Numbered from the stretch's first letter, positions 1-10,064 are shown. The stretch is DNA of 64,000 nt from JAKZVK01 sp965237575 (GCA_965237575.1 CBDEGI010000003.1:558001-622000); one strand, 5' to 3'. Program-made: numbers and translations. Notes: generated by a model not told the origin, from the sequence alone.

Positions 1-1174
1 CGATGGCTTGGTCGACGTCCTCGACCGGCGTGAAGCCGACCGCCGGGCCGAACAACTCCTGCTTCGAGATGCGCATGCCGGGATCGACATCGGCCAACAT
101 CGCGGGCGTGTAGACCGCGCCGTTGCGTCCGCCGCCCGCGATCAACCGCGCGCCCGCGCCGGCGGCCTCTTCGACCCACTCGGCCACCCGAACCGCATCG
201 GACTCGCGAACCATCGGCCCAACCTTCGTCCCCTCCTCGAGCGGGTTGCCGGTGGCGAGGCCCTCGACCTTCGGCTTGACGGCGTCGAGCAGGTCGCCGT
301 AGATCGACTTGTGCGCCAGGACGCGCTGTGCGCTGATGCAGACCTGGCCGGCGTTGGCGAAGCCCGTGGCCGCGATGGCCTGGGCCGCCTTTTCTAGATC
401 AGCGTCGGGCAGAACAATCAACGGCGCGTTGCTGCCCAACTCCATCGTCACTTTCTTGAGCCCGGCCGTGCGGCAGATGCGCTCGCCCACATCGCGGCTA
501 CCGGTGAAACTGATCTTGCGAACGCGGGGGTCGCTGGCGATGATGTCGCCAATCTCGCCGCCCGAGCCCGTGATCACCTGAATGCCTTCGGCGGGAACTC
601 CGGCTTCGAGCAGGATGCGGGCGAACTTGAGACAAACGAGAGGCGTATCGGTGGCGGGCTTGACGACCACGCTATTGCCGGCCGCGAGCGCGGGACCGAC
701 CTTGTGCACGACCAGATTCAGCGGGAAGTTGAACGGCGTAATCGCCAGTACGACGCCGCACGGCACGCGCAACGTGAACCCCATGCGATTGCCCGTACCC
801 GGCGCGCCGTCGAGCGGGATGACCTCCGAGCCCAGGCGCTTGGCCTCTTCGGCGGCACCGATCAGGGTCTCCCCCGCGCGCGAGACTTCGAGCCGCGACT
901 CGGCGAGGATCTTCCCTTCCTCGCGGGTAATCGTCTCGGCAAGGTCGTCGAGTTGCTCATCCATCAGCTTCGCGGCGCGCATCAGGAAGTGGTAGCGGTC
1001 GAACCCCGGGATCTTGCGCATCTTCTTCGCGCCTTCGAGCGCGAAGGCAAAGGCGCGGTCGACATCGTCGGCGGTTGCTCTCGGGACGGTGTCGATCTCG
1101 GAGTTGTCGAAAGGATTAATCACCGGAATGGAGCCGTTGCCATCCACCCAGTTGCCTGCGATGAGCATTTGCAT
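1..1174 (-). CDS. NAD(P)-dependent aldehyde dehydrogenase, 3' end cut by window edge
   Basis: Aldehyde dehydrogenase superfamily enzyme oxidising an aldehyde to the acid in the cytoplasm. About 391 residues are present; the C-terminus lies beyond base 1. Visible motifs in order: PFNFPLNLVVHK and VVKPATDTPL (cofactor-binding region), SFTGSRDVG, MELGSNAPLIV with the general-base Glu, and NAGQVCISAQRV with the catalytic Cys. The gene starts at MQMLIAGNWV (ATG at 1174) or two codons later at 1168; no clear Shine-Dalgarno decides between them. The closest-looking subfamilies are succinate-semialdehyde or non-phosphorylating glyceraldehyde-3-phosphate dehydrogenases, but the substrate cannot be told from sequence alone. 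It is upstream of no other gene in the window and separated from the RidA gene by about 250 bases. Confidence 0.9.
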   Translation of the reverse strand, partial: MQMLIAGNWVDGNGSIPVINPFDNSEIDTVPRATADDVDRAFAFALEGAKKMRKIPGFDRYHFLMRAAKLMDEQLDDLAETITREEGKILAESRLEVSRAGETLIGAAEEAKRLGSEVIPLDGAPGTGNRMGFTLRVPCGVVLAITPFNFPLNLVVHKVGPALAAGNSVVVKPATDTPLVCLKFARILLEAGVPAEGIQVITGSGGEIGDIIASDPRVRKISFTGSRDVGERICRTAGLKKVTMELGSNAPLIVLPDADLEKAAQAIAATGFANAGQVCISAQRVLAHKSIYGDLLDAVKPKVEGLATGNPLEEGTKVGPMVRESDAVRVAEWVEEAAGAGARLIAGGGRNGAVYTPAMLADVDPGMRISKQELFGPAVGFTPVEDVDQAI

Positions 1175-1423
1175 GATGAGTTCGCTTTCGTGTTCTTGGT
1201 GAGAGTCGGCCCGGACCGTCACGCGCCCGGTGGACGATGGAATAACGTGGTTGCCGAGCGTTCAGACCCAGGCAACGACTCGGCGGGCCGAGCCTGTGGG
1301 TGCGCCATGGCGTGCCCCTACATCTACGGCCGCGCCTCTTGTTGATGATCCGTGGGTGAGTAGGGCGGTGTCAAGGATGTGCCCGCCCCCGGACTCGGAA
1401 CCGCGCTTTCTGTCTCCCCCCGG

Positions 1424-1924
1424 TCAGTCCACGTACGCAACCGCATCCACCTGCAGCAGGGTTTCTTTGCGCCGGAAGGGGCCCGCCGGAAAACACGACC
1501 GCGCCGGCGGGTTCTCGGGAAAGTACTCCATGTAGGCTTCGTTCATCGGAGCGTAGTTGTTCTCCATGTCGGCCAAGCAGATGGTGACCTGCAGCAGGTT
1601 GTCGAGAGAGGAGCCGGCCATCTCGAGTTTCTCCTTCATCCGGTCGAGCACACTGCGAATCTGCACCTTGGCGTCACCGGGCTCGGCTCGGCGGCTGGGA
1701 TACCAGCCGCCGGTTCCGGAGAGAAAGATCAAGTTGCCAGAGCGGACCGCGCCGGACAGCAGCGCGCCGCGGCGCACCTCACCCGGCTTGAGGCCAATGA
1801 TCTGCTTCTTCGGTAGGCTGCTTTTCTCGCCGTGGGCGTGCGCCGCCCCGGCGGCGGCTCCACCGAACATGCCGGCACGGAGCAGGCTCCGCCGGGTGCG
1901 TGGGGATTTGGAAGTCGACTTCAC
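1424..1924 (-). CDS. RidA/YjgF/UK114 family protein with Tat-type signal
   Basis: 166 residues. The N-terminus has RTRRSLLRAGMFGGAAAG, a twin-arginine signal followed by a hydrophobic stretch, then a RidA-type domain from about residue 35. RidA proteins normally deaminate reactive enamines or imines in the cytoplasm; this copy appears to be exported. The conserved Arg of the active site is kept in NPPARSCF, while the usual C-terminal VEIEA motif is replaced by LQVDAVAY. The GTG start at 1924 is chosen because AAGGAGG lies a few bases upstream. It follows the BNR protein gene on the same strand with a dispersed repeat between them. Export and periplasmic function are inferred, not shown. Confidence 0.85.
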   Translation of the reverse strand: MKSTSKSPRTRRSLLRAGMFGGAAAGAAHAHGEKSSLPKKQIIGLKPGEVRRGALLSGAVRSGNLIFLSGTGGWYPSRRAEPGDAKVQIRSVLDRMKEKLEMAGSSLDNLLQVTICLADMENNYAPMNEAYMEYFPENPPARSCFPAGPFRRKETLLQVDAVAYVD

Positions 1925-1937
1925 GGTATTCCTCCTT

Positions 1938-2080
1938 GCGGGGATATCTTAGCCCACTCGCCGAGCCGCAGCCGGCAAGGGGGGCAACAGAGCCGCGGGC
2001 GTGAGCCTGCGGGCTGCACTCTTGCCGGTGCGGCTCCGAATCTACCGCGCCGCGGACGTCTGCTTCAGCTCGCCTTTTGC
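1938..2080 (-). repeat. Dispersed repeat, copy A: coding tail plus palindromic 3' block
   Basis: Covers the last codons of the BNR gene (KGELKQTSAAR and stop at 2042) and the following block, which holds an inverted repeat (GAGCCGC with GCGGCTC arms) and ends in GCTAAGATATCCC on the minus strand. The same order of tail plus block recurs at 11135-11290. Coordinates are approximate at the edges. Confidence 0.75.
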
Positions 2081-3346
2081 CGACCGGCGGCCGCGGGACA
2101 GATGGATCTGTTGCCCCTTCTCGCCGCGCTCGGTCCAGGCGACGTACACACGGCCCACCGTCCCGCCGGCGACCGCCGGGTAGGAGATAGACTTCGCATG
2201 GCCCGGAATCGCTTGCGGAACACCCGGGCGGCCGTCATCGCCGATCTCGACCAGGTAAGGCCCCGCCGGGTTCCAACCGGACTTCTTCACCGGGTCGCGG
2301 CCCTGGAACGTCAGCAGTAGGCGCCCATCGCCCGCCAAAGCGAGGGCCGGGTGATTGGCATCGAGAACATTGCGGGAAGCGATGAGGGGCTCGGAGAAGC
2401 TCTTGGCTCCGTCATCGGACCAAGCCAAACGGACACCCGGGTTCGATCCGTCGCCATCGGAAAACCAAGTAACGTAGAGCCGGCCGCCCTTACTCGCCAT
2501 GCTGGCGCCTGAGTGGGGACAGCCGTTGATCTTCCAGCCGTCCTCCGCCACGCGAACCGCCTCCCCGAAGCTCGCGCCAGCGTCGCTCGATGTAGCAATC
2601 ACCATGTCCCGGATGTGCCCGGGGAAGACGTGCCTCCACGAAACATGTACCTCGCCGCGTGGACCGAAACCCAACGTCGGGCGGCAACACGGGCACACCC
2701 CCGTCGCCACGCGAACGTTCTTGCCAAACGACGCCCCGCGGTCGGCTGACTTCGCCAGGTAAACCGCCGACGTTCCCGGAGGGCCCATCTTTCGGTCACG
2801 CCCGTCGAGCCACACGGCGTAGACGTCACCGCGCGGCGAGACGGCCATCGACGAGAAGGCGTTGGTCGAGGGCTTGTCTTTGTCCGTCACGCGCAGCGGC
2901 TCATCCCATGAGCGGCCGAAGCGGAGCGAGCGGGCGAACATCAGGTTGGTCCCCATGCCTTCGCCTGTGCTCTGCTCCCACAGCGCGTACATTTCGGTCG
3001 AGCGTCCGAAGGCAAAACTCGGGCTGTTCTCCCCGTGCGAGCTTACCTTTGCCTGCTTGGCACTGACGGGGACCGGAGGCGCAAACGAGTCTCCGCCGTC
3101 GTGAGAGATTGCCAGCCCGAGCCGAGAGTGCCCGTGCCCGCCATAGACCGCGAGCATATAGACCGCGCCGGACGCCCGTAGCGCCAACTTTGGATCTCGG
3201 CTGGGGGCCCCGTACATACTGAGCGGTGTGCTCGGCCGCGGTTCGAACCGGTAGCCCCTGGAAACACGCGGCGCACCGGACGCCGCCAGTAGCAAGAGGG
3301 CTGATGTGACCGTAATCAGCATGAGACCTATCGTTCTGATTTTCAT
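2042..3346 (-). CDS. Exported BNR/Asp-box (sialidase-fold) protein
   Basis: 434 residues with an N-terminal signal peptide (MKIRTIGLMLITVTSALLLL). Four Asp-box type motifs, S-x-D-x-G-x-x-F, are visible: SHDGGDSF, SADRGASF, SSDAGASF and SDDGAKSF, so this is a beta-propeller of the sialidase/exo-alpha-sialidase superfamily. The catalytic Arg triad of true sialidases cannot be assigned with confidence, so the enzyme activity is unknown; such proteins in Acidobacteriota are usually secreted. The ATG at 3346 has AGGAGG six bases upstream. The final peptide KGELKQTSAAR and stop recur twice near 11.1-11.3 kb as part of a dispersed repeat. Confidence 0.85.
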   Translation of the reverse strand: MKIRTIGLMLITVTSALLLLAASGAPRVSRGYRFEPRPSTPLSMYGAPSRDPKLALRASGAVYMLAVYGGHGHSRLGLAISHDGGDSFAPPVPVSAKQAKVSSHGENSPSFAFGRSTEMYALWEQSTGEGMGTNLMFARSLRFGRSWDEPLRVTDKDKPSTNAFSSMAVSPRGDVYAVWLDGRDRKMGPPGTSAVYLAKSADRGASFGKNVRVATGVCPCCRPTLGFGPRGEVHVSWRHVFPGHIRDMVIATSSDAGASFGEAVRVAEDGWKINGCPHSGASMASKGGRLYVTWFSDGDGSNPGVRLAWSDDGAKSFSEPLIASRNVLDANHPALALAGDGRLLLTFQGRDPVKKSGWNPAGPYLVEIGDDGRPGVPQAIPGHAKSISYPAVAGGTVGRVYVAWTERGEKGQQIHLSRGRRSAKGELKQTSAAR

Positions 3347-3398
3347 GATCGCCTCCTAGTGGAGTGTCGCAGAGATTCTTTAGGCGTCGGAATAGCCC

Positions 3399-3425
3399 GT
3401 AGGGGCGGGCCCCTGTGCCCGCCCG
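3399..3425. repeat. Palindromic intergenic repeat, GTAGGGGCGGGC family
   Basis: Hairpin GGGCGGGC with GCCCGCCC. The same 27-bp sequence occurs at 16527-16553 and 39963-39989, with a diverged copy at 20675-20701; copies at 3399 and 16527 also share the following TGCTCGTTT. Confidence 0.85.
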
Positions 3426-3494
3426 GCTGCTCGTTTACCACGATTCCTCGGGACTCAGGTCCGCGAAATGCGCACACTCGCGGCCGAGAGCGAT

Positions 3495-3522
3495 CCTGTC
3501 TCGCGAAGAATCGCGAGACGGG
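3495..3522. terminator. Hairpin downstream of the TonB receptor gene
   Basis: Perfect 8-bp stem GTCTCGCG / CGCGAGAC with a 6-base loop, lying about 90 bases past the receptor stop codon on the minus strand. There is no T-tract, so it may be a transcript-end stabiliser rather than an intrinsic terminator. Confidence 0.35.
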
Positions 3523-3608
3523 TCGCGGCTGGGGCCTTGCGCCACGTCCCGTCCGGACAGTGCTTCAAAACTGGACACGTTTGTTCAGATGTCGATTGAG
3601 TCAGACGG

Positions 3609-6548
3609 CTAGAACACAAACCGCAGCGCAAGCTGCACGCGGCGCGGATCGAATGCCTCTAGCGCCCGTCCAAAGTTGGGCGAGCTCAGAACGTTGTCGA
3701 CGACATCGAAGTTCGTCGTGTTGAAAAGGTTGAAGAACTCTCCACGGAGCTGCAGTTTCTTGGTCTCGCTCACATTGAAATTCTTCGACACCGAGACGTT
3801 CCAGCTCAAAAGCGTGTCGGTCCGTTCGGTGTTGCGCCCCAGGGTTCCCAGCGCTCCCTCCAACGGCGTGAGTTGGGCCGCGGTGAAGCCGTCCGCCAGG
3901 CGGATCGGGATGTTCGACAACGCATCACGGATCAACGATTCGGCAACATCGTGGATACGATTGTTGTCCGTACCCGTTGGATTGTTGGTTCCGCTGAAGA
4001 GAGTGTACGGCCGCCCCGACTGCAATGTCGTCACGCCAGAGAAGGACCAGCCGCCCAGCCAGCGGTTCCGCCGCATCCAAGGCAACTCATATAGGTAGGT
4101 GAAGTTGAATGCTTGTGGGATGTGGAAGTCCGACAGCCCCCGATCGAGCGCCAGGTTCGTTTCGTCGAGCGGCAGGATCCAGCGATCCAGGCGCTGGTTG
4201 GAATTGGCGAACTCGGAGACGTCGTCGAGAAAGCGCGAATAGGTGTACGCCGCCCGGAACAGAAAACCGGACATGAAGCGCTGGGTCAGTCCGATCTGCA
4301 GCGCGTGGTACGTCGATGACGAGGACGTTTCTTGCCGATTGACCACACCCACGCTCGGGTCGGGCCGGTCTTCCTGTGCGAGGTTTTCGCCTCCGTTGGG
4401 CCGGCGCGTACGCGACAGCTTGCGCCCCAACGTCCCAACGTAAGCGACGCTCAGAGTCGAGCGCGGATTCCACAGCTCGCGCTCAACCGTTAGGTTGATG
4501 TGCTGGGCGTAGGGTGTCAGGCTCCCTTCCGCCGGAATGACGAGGCCGCTCGGCGTCGACTCGCGCGCCCGGGCCAGTAGGTCGGGGAACGACGGGCGAA
4601 ACGCAGAGAGGTTCGTCAACAGCGGCGGATTGAAACGCGTCAGCCCCAGGAAGGCCATCTCGAGCGCGTTGTAAAAAATGCCGTAGCCGGCGCGCACGAC
4701 GGTCTTCTTCATCGGCGTCCATGCCAGCCCGAAGCGCGGCGTGACGTTGTTGCGGTCCGTCTTGAAGCGAAACTCTTCGGGGATGCGGTCGTGCGATTCC
4801 GAGGGCGCCGTGTTCAGCTCGTAACGGACACCGAGGTTCAACGTCAGGTTCTGGGTGATCTTCCAATCGTCCTGCACATAGCTGTGCCACTCCCAGCGGC
4901 GCAATCCGATGAGCGGGTTGCCGATGTTGCGGTTGTAGGTGAGCGGCTGACCCGCCAGAAAGGCGTTGATGTTGGGGAAGAAGATCTGGCCGCGAAAGCC
5001 GTTGTTGACGGCCCCGCCGTTCACTTCCACCCGCCGCAGCGCGGAGCCGAATTTCAAGTTGTGCCGTCCGCGCGTCATCGATAGATCGTCGGTAAGTTGA
5101 TAGTTGTTTTGGAAATTCTGGCGGCCCAGGAACGACAGCGGACCGGCCAAGCTCAACCCGGGGACGATCATGAATCCGATCTCCCCGTTGACCATCGGGT
5201 CCCCAAGCAGGGGCGAATCAATAAACGTGTCGTCCTCGGTTTGACGGCTGTATCCCAGCCGCAGTTCGTTGAGAACGCTGGGGTTGAAGGCGTAGGTGTG
5301 GTGAGCCGCCACGCTACGCGTCTGATTGTGGATCTCGACGCGGCTCTTGACGGTGTTGCCGATGGCATCGGCATCCGTGACACCATCGGTGTAGTTGGTG
5401 CGGAGCATCAGCGTCTGCCTCTGTGACAGCAGGATGTCGGACCGAAACATGTAGGTGTGCTGGTTGACCGTGCGCGGGACTCCCTGCGTCACAATCCGCG
5501 ACCCGTTCGGGGAGACGGGGTACAGGTCGACCAAGGCTTGCACCGAGGGCGCCGCGCGGGCTCGTTCTTGATCGGTCAGCGTCCGAAAGGTGGCCAGCTC
5601 GCTGCCGCGTGGGCGGAAGGTTTCGTAGTTGCCAAAGAAGTAAGCTTTGTTCTTGACGATCGGCCCGCCCGCCGTGAAGCCGGCCAGGTTCGAGAGCTGT
5701 GTTGTCTTCTCGCTCTCGAACGGATTCCGTGCCCGTAGCGCCGAGTTGTTGTGAAACCAGAACCCGCTCCCGTGAAAGTCGTTGCTGCCCGACTTGCTCA
5801 CTAGGCTGACAATCGCGCCCGAGTTGCGTCCATACTCAGCCTTGAAGTTGTGGCTGATCAGCTCGAAACTCTGTACGGATTCCTGGCTGATCAACTGCTC
5901 GGTCACGCCCCGTCCGGCGATCATGCCCGTGCGGGCATCGTTAGTCTCGACCGAATCGATCAAGTAGTTGTTGTTGCGTGGGCGTTGGCCGCTGACCGCG
6001 AACGGCCGGTGCGCCAACAACGACAGTGACGCGCCGGGCGTCGTCAGCGCCTGTGTGTAGAAGTTGCGGCCCGTCCCACCGGCCTGGACGGGCAGGTCGT
6101 TCATCTCGCGGCGACTGAAGCTCCGCGCCTGTTTGGTGTCGGCCGTCTGCAACGCCGAAGGAGCCTCGGCAACCACTTCGATCGTGGTTTCCAACTCACC
6201 CACCCGAAGCTCAATGTTGAGACTCACGGAGTCTCCCACCTGTAGGACGAACTCCGTGCTTCGGTACGTCGCAAAGCCGGGCTTGGCCGCCTCTACTCGA
6301 TAAGTTCCCGGTTCGAGGGCGGGTTGAAAGAAGCGCCCTTCGGAGTTGGACGTCACCTGGCGCATCAAGTCCTTTTCGATTTCCCGGATGCAAACGTCGG
6401 CCTCGGTTACGACCGCGCCCTGGGCGTCGACGATCGTGCCGGCAACGGCTGCTTTGATGTTTTGGGCGCGGCCGGCGTTCCATCCGGCCAGCAAGCCCAA
6501 CACGACGAGGAAACACACAAGGCGCTTCCCGACATTTTGCATGCACAT
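3609..6548 (-). CDS. Oar-like TonB-dependent receptor with carboxypeptidase-regulatory-like N-terminus
   Basis: 979 residues, outer membrane. Order of parts: signal peptide (hydrophobic FLVVLGLLAG), CarboxypepD_reg-like Ig-fold at about 33-115 (GTIVDAQGAVVTEADV, then EGRFFQPALEPGTYRVEA), a plug region, and a long beta-barrel ending in Phe (LALRFVF), the usual outer-membrane assembly signal. Proteins of this kind are expanded in Acidobacteriota and import large substrates with TonB energy; the ligand is unknown. The start at 6548 is preferred over the ATG two codons later because GGAGGTG sits seven bases upstream. It is followed on its strand by a spacer with two repeat families. The 3' flank shares the sequence TAGCCGTCTGAC with the bactofilin gene end. 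Confidence 0.92.
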   Translation of the reverse strand: MCMQNVGKRLVCFLVVLGLLAGWNAGRAQNIKAAVAGTIVDAQGAVVTEADVCIREIEKDLMRQVTSNSEGRFFQPALEPGTYRVEAAKPGFATYRSTEFVLQVGDSVSLNIELRVGELETTIEVVAEAPSALQTADTKQARSFSRREMNDLPVQAGGTGRNFYTQALTTPGASLSLLAHRPFAVSGQRPRNNNYLIDSVETNDARTGMIAGRGVTEQLISQESVQSFELISHNFKAEYGRNSGAIVSLVSKSGSNDFHGSGFWFHNNSALRARNPFESEKTTQLSNLAGFTAGGPIVKNKAYFFGNYETFRPRGSELATFRTLTDQERARAAPSVQALVDLYPVSPNGSRIVTQGVPRTVNQHTYMFRSDILLSQRQTLMLRTNYTDGVTDADAIGNTVKSRVEIHNQTRSVAAHHTYAFNPSVLNELRLGYSRQTEDDTFIDSPLLGDPMVNGEIGFMIVPGLSLAGPLSFLGRQNFQNNYQLTDDLSMTRGRHNLKFGSALRRVEVNGGAVNNGFRGQIFFPNINAFLAGQPLTYNRNIGNPLIGLRRWEWHSYVQDDWKITQNLTLNLGVRYELNTAPSESHDRIPEEFRFKTDRNNVTPRFGLAWTPMKKTVVRAGYGIFYNALEMAFLGLTRFNPPLLTNLSAFRPSFPDLLARARESTPSGLVIPAEGSLTPYAQHINLTVERELWNPRSTLSVAYVGTLGRKLSRTRRPNGGENLAQEDRPDPSVGVVNRQETSSSSTYHALQIGLTQRFMSGFLFRAAYTYSRFLDDVSEFANSNQRLDRWILPLDETNLALDRGLSDFHIPQAFNFTYLYELPWMRRNRWLGGWSFSGVTTLQSGRPYTLFSGTNNPTGTDNNRIHDVAESLIRDALSNIPIRLADGFTAAQLTPLEGALGTLGRNTERTDTLLSWNVSVSKNFNVSETKKLQLRGEFFNLFNTTNFDVVDNVLSSPNFGRALEAFDPRRVQLALRFVF

Positions 6549-6691
6549 CTAATCTCACCTCCGTGGCCCCCGCCCTCAGTCCGTTGTTGGTCCCCAGATG
6601 ATCCGGGTGGGGGAGTCTCAGACGAGTTTGCGCCAGAGCAAAGAGATTGAGCAATAGAGCATGAGTGCTGTTTTCTTCTAAGTGCTATCCC

Positions 6692-7104
6692 TACATCACC
6701 TCCGTGCCGGAGCATCTCGAAGAGGGTGACGGCAAGATCGTCTTCGATAAGTTTCATATCGCAATCTCAAGACCGCGCGCGCCTGGGCCCTGAAAGAGAC
6801 GCTGATGCGACTGTTTGCCTGTCGCTACCAAGGGGCGGCGCGCAGCTTTTTCCGCCGCTGGTTTTACTGGGCCACGCACAGCCGCTTGCGGCCCGTCATC
6901 GAGGTGGCCCGGATGATCCAACGACGACTCGAGAACATCCTGACGTACCTGCGGCACCCGATCACGAACGCGACGACCGAATCTCTGAACTCGAAGATCC
7001 AGTGGGTGAAGTACACCGCCCGTGGTTTCCGCAACCAAAAGAACTTCATCACCGCCATCTACTTCCACTGCGGAGGACTCAACCTGACGCCTTCACCCAC
7101 TTAA
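6692..7104 (+). pseudogene. ISL3-family transposase remnant A
   Basis: Two pieces of one transposase. First, from about 6692, YITSVPEHLEEGDGK and IVFDKFHIA, typical of the ISL3 DDE core. Then, after a jump in both frame and content near 6760, NLKTARAWALKETLMRLF through YWATHSRLRPV, ITNATTESLNSKIQ, YTARGFRNQKNF and AIYFHCGGLNL to a stop at 7102-7104. The N-terminus and the segment between the two pieces are gone, so this is a dead internal-deletion derivative. ISL3 family assignment rests on these motifs from memory of the family. Confidence 0.8.
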
Positions 7105-7431
7105 AACCCGGAAGAGCCTTCGGGCAAGGAGATCACCTTCACTTCGCCGCGGAGCGGGAACGCGGACCTGTTCACAAAGCCCGCCGACGGCAGCGGCGAG
7201 GCCGAAGTATTGGTTGGTACTCCATCACACGAAGACACGCCCGAGTGGTCACTGGACGGCAGGTATCTGCTCTACAATCCGCAGCGGCCAGAAACCCTGC
7301 GGGACCTGGTGTATCGCGAACGGCAGCAGGACGGGAGGCTGGGCGAGGCCGTCGTGTTCTTACAAACCGAATTTGAAGACGCCGCGCCCAAATTCTCAGC
7401 GGACGGCCAGTTTGTCGTGTATACAGCCGGA
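7105..7431 (+). pseudogene. PD40/TolB-like beta-propeller fragment
   Basis: An open stretch with no start codon of its own, beginning directly after the stop of the transposase remnant. It encodes repeated PD40-type blades: SGKEITFTSPRSGNADLF, EWSLDGRYLLYN and KFSADGQFVVYTAG. Such blades occur in TolB-like proteins and in the C-terminal part of acidobacterial Ser/Thr kinases. It then continues in frame into a second transposase fragment at about 7432, so it is a stranded piece of a larger gene. Confidence 0.65.
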
Positions 7432-7707
7432 AAGTTCCTCGACGAATGGTGCCGGCAAACCATGCGCTCCCGGATCGAACCCATGAAGAAGGTCGCCCGC
7501 ATGCTCCGCACTCACCGCGAGCTCATTCTCAACTATTTCCGCGCCAAGAAACAGCTCTCCTCCGGTGTCGTGGAAGGTCTCAACAACAAAGCCAAAGTCA
7601 CCATGAGAAAATCTCACGGATTCCGAACGTTCAGAATTACAGAAATCGCTCTGTATCACGCACTTGGAAAGCTACCAGAGCCACAACTTACCCACAGATT
7701 CTACTGA
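7432..7707 (+). pseudogene. Second transposase C-terminal fragment, fused in frame to the propeller fragment
   Basis: Reads FLDEWCRQTMRSRIEPM, then HRELILNYFRAKKQLSSG, VVEGLNNKAKVTMRKS, GFRTFRITEIALYH and LGKLPEPQLTHRFY before the stop. This is the C-terminal third of an ISL3-type transposase, different in sequence from remnant A. The open frame from 7210 to 7707 would make a chimeric protein if translated, with an ATG or GTG inside the propeller part. Confidence 0.75.
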
Positions 7708-7968
7708 CGAGGCTAATAATTGAAAGTGCTCAAACATGTCACCCAGGATTTCCATTTTGGCCCTGGTACGGCCACAGTAGACACCCGCGCTGCCCCGAAT
7801 ACGACTGTCTTTTCGCGCTGCACTCTGCACATCACCTCCGCCGGTAGTCGCCCGGGCTCGTCCATCCGCTCACAGACGTTGATTGCGCGGGCTGAACGCC
7901 GCTCCGGCCGACACTGCTCCCTGCGAAACCTTTTTGGAGCCGAAAACTGGTGATCCTCGCCCGGGCAA
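7708..7968. other. Spacer without a recognisable gene
   Basis: Lies between the second ISL3-like fragment and the IS1380-like remnant. The part next to 7968 is probably the non-coding end of the IS1380-like element; I see no gene or promoter here. Confidence 0.4.
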
Positions 7969-8333
7969 CGCTACCCGCTCGGCAGCGGCAGCGCCCAGAT
8001 CCTGTGCAGCATGTCACCGAACAGCCGCCGGTTCAGATGCCCGTCCGCCAGCAGCAACCAGTAGTAGCGGGCATGCTTGACCAGCCGCCCAGCGGTCTTC
8101 ATCAGCCGCTGCTCGAGGCTCGTCAGCTACCAGCTCTTGATCCGTTGCGGCAGCCCGAGCCTCCGCCATAGGTTCCCCAGGTTATAGGTCCGCACGGCGA
8201 GTTGCAGTCGCACTTCTTTCATCTAGAAACGATGTTGGCCCGGAACCGATGGCACGACAGCCTTGTCCAATGCGTCGCTTGCTTGCCTTCTTTGATCCAC
8301 TGCTCCGCCGTGCCGCGCTGGTTGTCGCAATTG
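7969..8333 (-). pseudogene. IS1380-like transposase C-terminal remnant, copy 1
   Basis: On the minus strand it reads DNQRGTAEQWIKEGKQA, TRLSCHRFRAN, then after disruptions SLEQRLMKTAGRLVKHA, RYYWLLLADGHLNRRLFG and MLHRIWALPLPSG with a stop. Stop codons and a frame break interrupt it, including a TAG just before LTSLEQ that copy 2 shares. Family assignment is from motif memory. The 199-bp part at 7969-8167 is repeated at 10760-10958 with three mismatches by my count. Confidence 0.75.
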
Positions 8334-9717
8334 ACTGACTGTCACCGAATCCACCGAATCCAAGGCGAATTGGGTCGCGAGTACGGAGAAACAGGGTGGG
8401 AGAGGCGATGGATCGCCGTCGACGCCGACGCAACCGGTCCAAAGCGGGAATTTCTTTCTCAGTGGAAATTAAATCTGCTGAGCACAACCATGAGGACGCC
8501 TGTGCCTGCAATTGCCGCCGCCAGCAACGCCCACACCAACCAGGGGCGGCCCCGGATGCCCTTGGCGCCGCTCGGGTATCCTGGCACGCACGTAAAGGAA
8601 TTCGCCTGGCCCCGGGTCAATCGCATGCGCGCGTTGATGGCCCACCCGGAGGCCTCGAGGATAGCGCTTAGGTCCCGCCGACGAAGCTTCAGATGAGCAA
8701 CCAGGGAGGCAGGGACTGCGACGGCCGCCACCGCGGCCAGGATGCCGGCGAGGGTGGATTGCCAAGTAAGGCTGGCGAAGGTCTTTACAACGAATGCGGC
8801 CGAGGACCCGAGCGCGGCAAGAGCAATGCCTCCTCCGGCCAGCAGCCCACCAAGCATTTGGCCGGAAGGAGCCGATGGGACTTGTGCGGCAGGCTGTGCC
8901 TTTGCGAAGGCTGCTTGGACGCCGATAACAGCTTCCGAGCCCGCGGCGTCGAGCTTCTCTTCCGCGGCGCCTGTGATCCTCTCGATCTTGCCCGTAACCG
9001 CACGACCTAAGCGCTGGAAGGGCGCCATGACGGCTTCCCATAAACTGATGGGATTCTCGACGATCTCGACCACGATGGCATCCATCTCCCGAACATCCAC
9101 ATCCTGGAAAACGCCTCTCTTGCCTACGTACAAGATTCCCCTGCTGCCGGAAGTCACCGGAACGGCAACCTCATAGAGCTTTCCCTTCTCTTTCGATCCC
9201 ACCTCCACATAGAGCACTAACATGTTGCTCGCGCGGGCGATGTTTGCGTGCTGAGAACGGTCGTGCACCCGGATGCTCAGGTTGAAGTGACGCCCGTCCA
9301 TGATGAGTGTCCCCATCTCGAAAAGGGCCCGTCTTTTGGGGTTGTAGAGGTTGGGAAAGCTCACAAAGTTGTTGGCGAACGACAGGAGATAGGCCTGATA
9401 AAGGATGACCTTCTCAAGGAGGCGGACATTATCGAGAACGAAGGCCAGATCACGAGCGGCCCGAACCAAGGGGGAGTCGTTCAGATACCCCCGCAGTCTT
9501 TCAGCGCCCAGGACCTCGACCCGGCAAGCCGGTTTCGAGTCGAGCCAGTCTTCATGCGGCCTCAAGCACTCCTTTACGTGGCCCCACTGCTCTTTTGTCA
9601 GGCCCTTCTCGGCTGCACCTTCCAGCAGTGGCGACAGAACCACCTTTCGAAGATCCTCGAGCTGTAGGGCGTAATGGGGATTGATTTGACTGTCGAAGTC
9701 CAGCACGCCGTCTGGCT

Positions 9718-9725
9718 GGGGGGGG
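9718..9725. other. 8-G homopolymer at a frame break
   Basis: Run of eight G on the plus strand exactly where the EF-hand gene must change frame to continue from FTDPSAVQSLLVRS to LLWLPPQPDG. Could be a real slippage mutation or a sequencing error. Confidence 0.7.
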
Positions 9726-10064
9726 AGCCAGAGGAGATCTGACCAGCAGGGATTGGACGGCGGAAGGATCGGTAAAATCGACTTCCTCCAGGTGTGAGTT
9801 ACCTGCCAACATCTGCTCACCGACACGGCGATCCAGGAGGAGGGTCTGGCAGAGCACGAAGTATTCATCGATCTTGTGCCGTAGGGAGGAGAACAGGGAG
9901 TAGGCGGAGGAGGTTGTCTCGCCCAAAGGCATGACGGGGGAGAAGGGTTCCCCATCAACCCGCTCGGCTTTTGCCAGCCAGCAGAGGAACGACTCGGTCT
10001 CGGTTAGAAATTCATCCAGATACTTGCGGCTGACTCCCTTGGAACCACTGGGGCTGGGGTATGC

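Noticed and set aside
4483..5426. Several open frames on either strand inside the TonB receptor
   Set aside because: They are out-of-frame shadows with arginine- and proline-rich composition and no motif.
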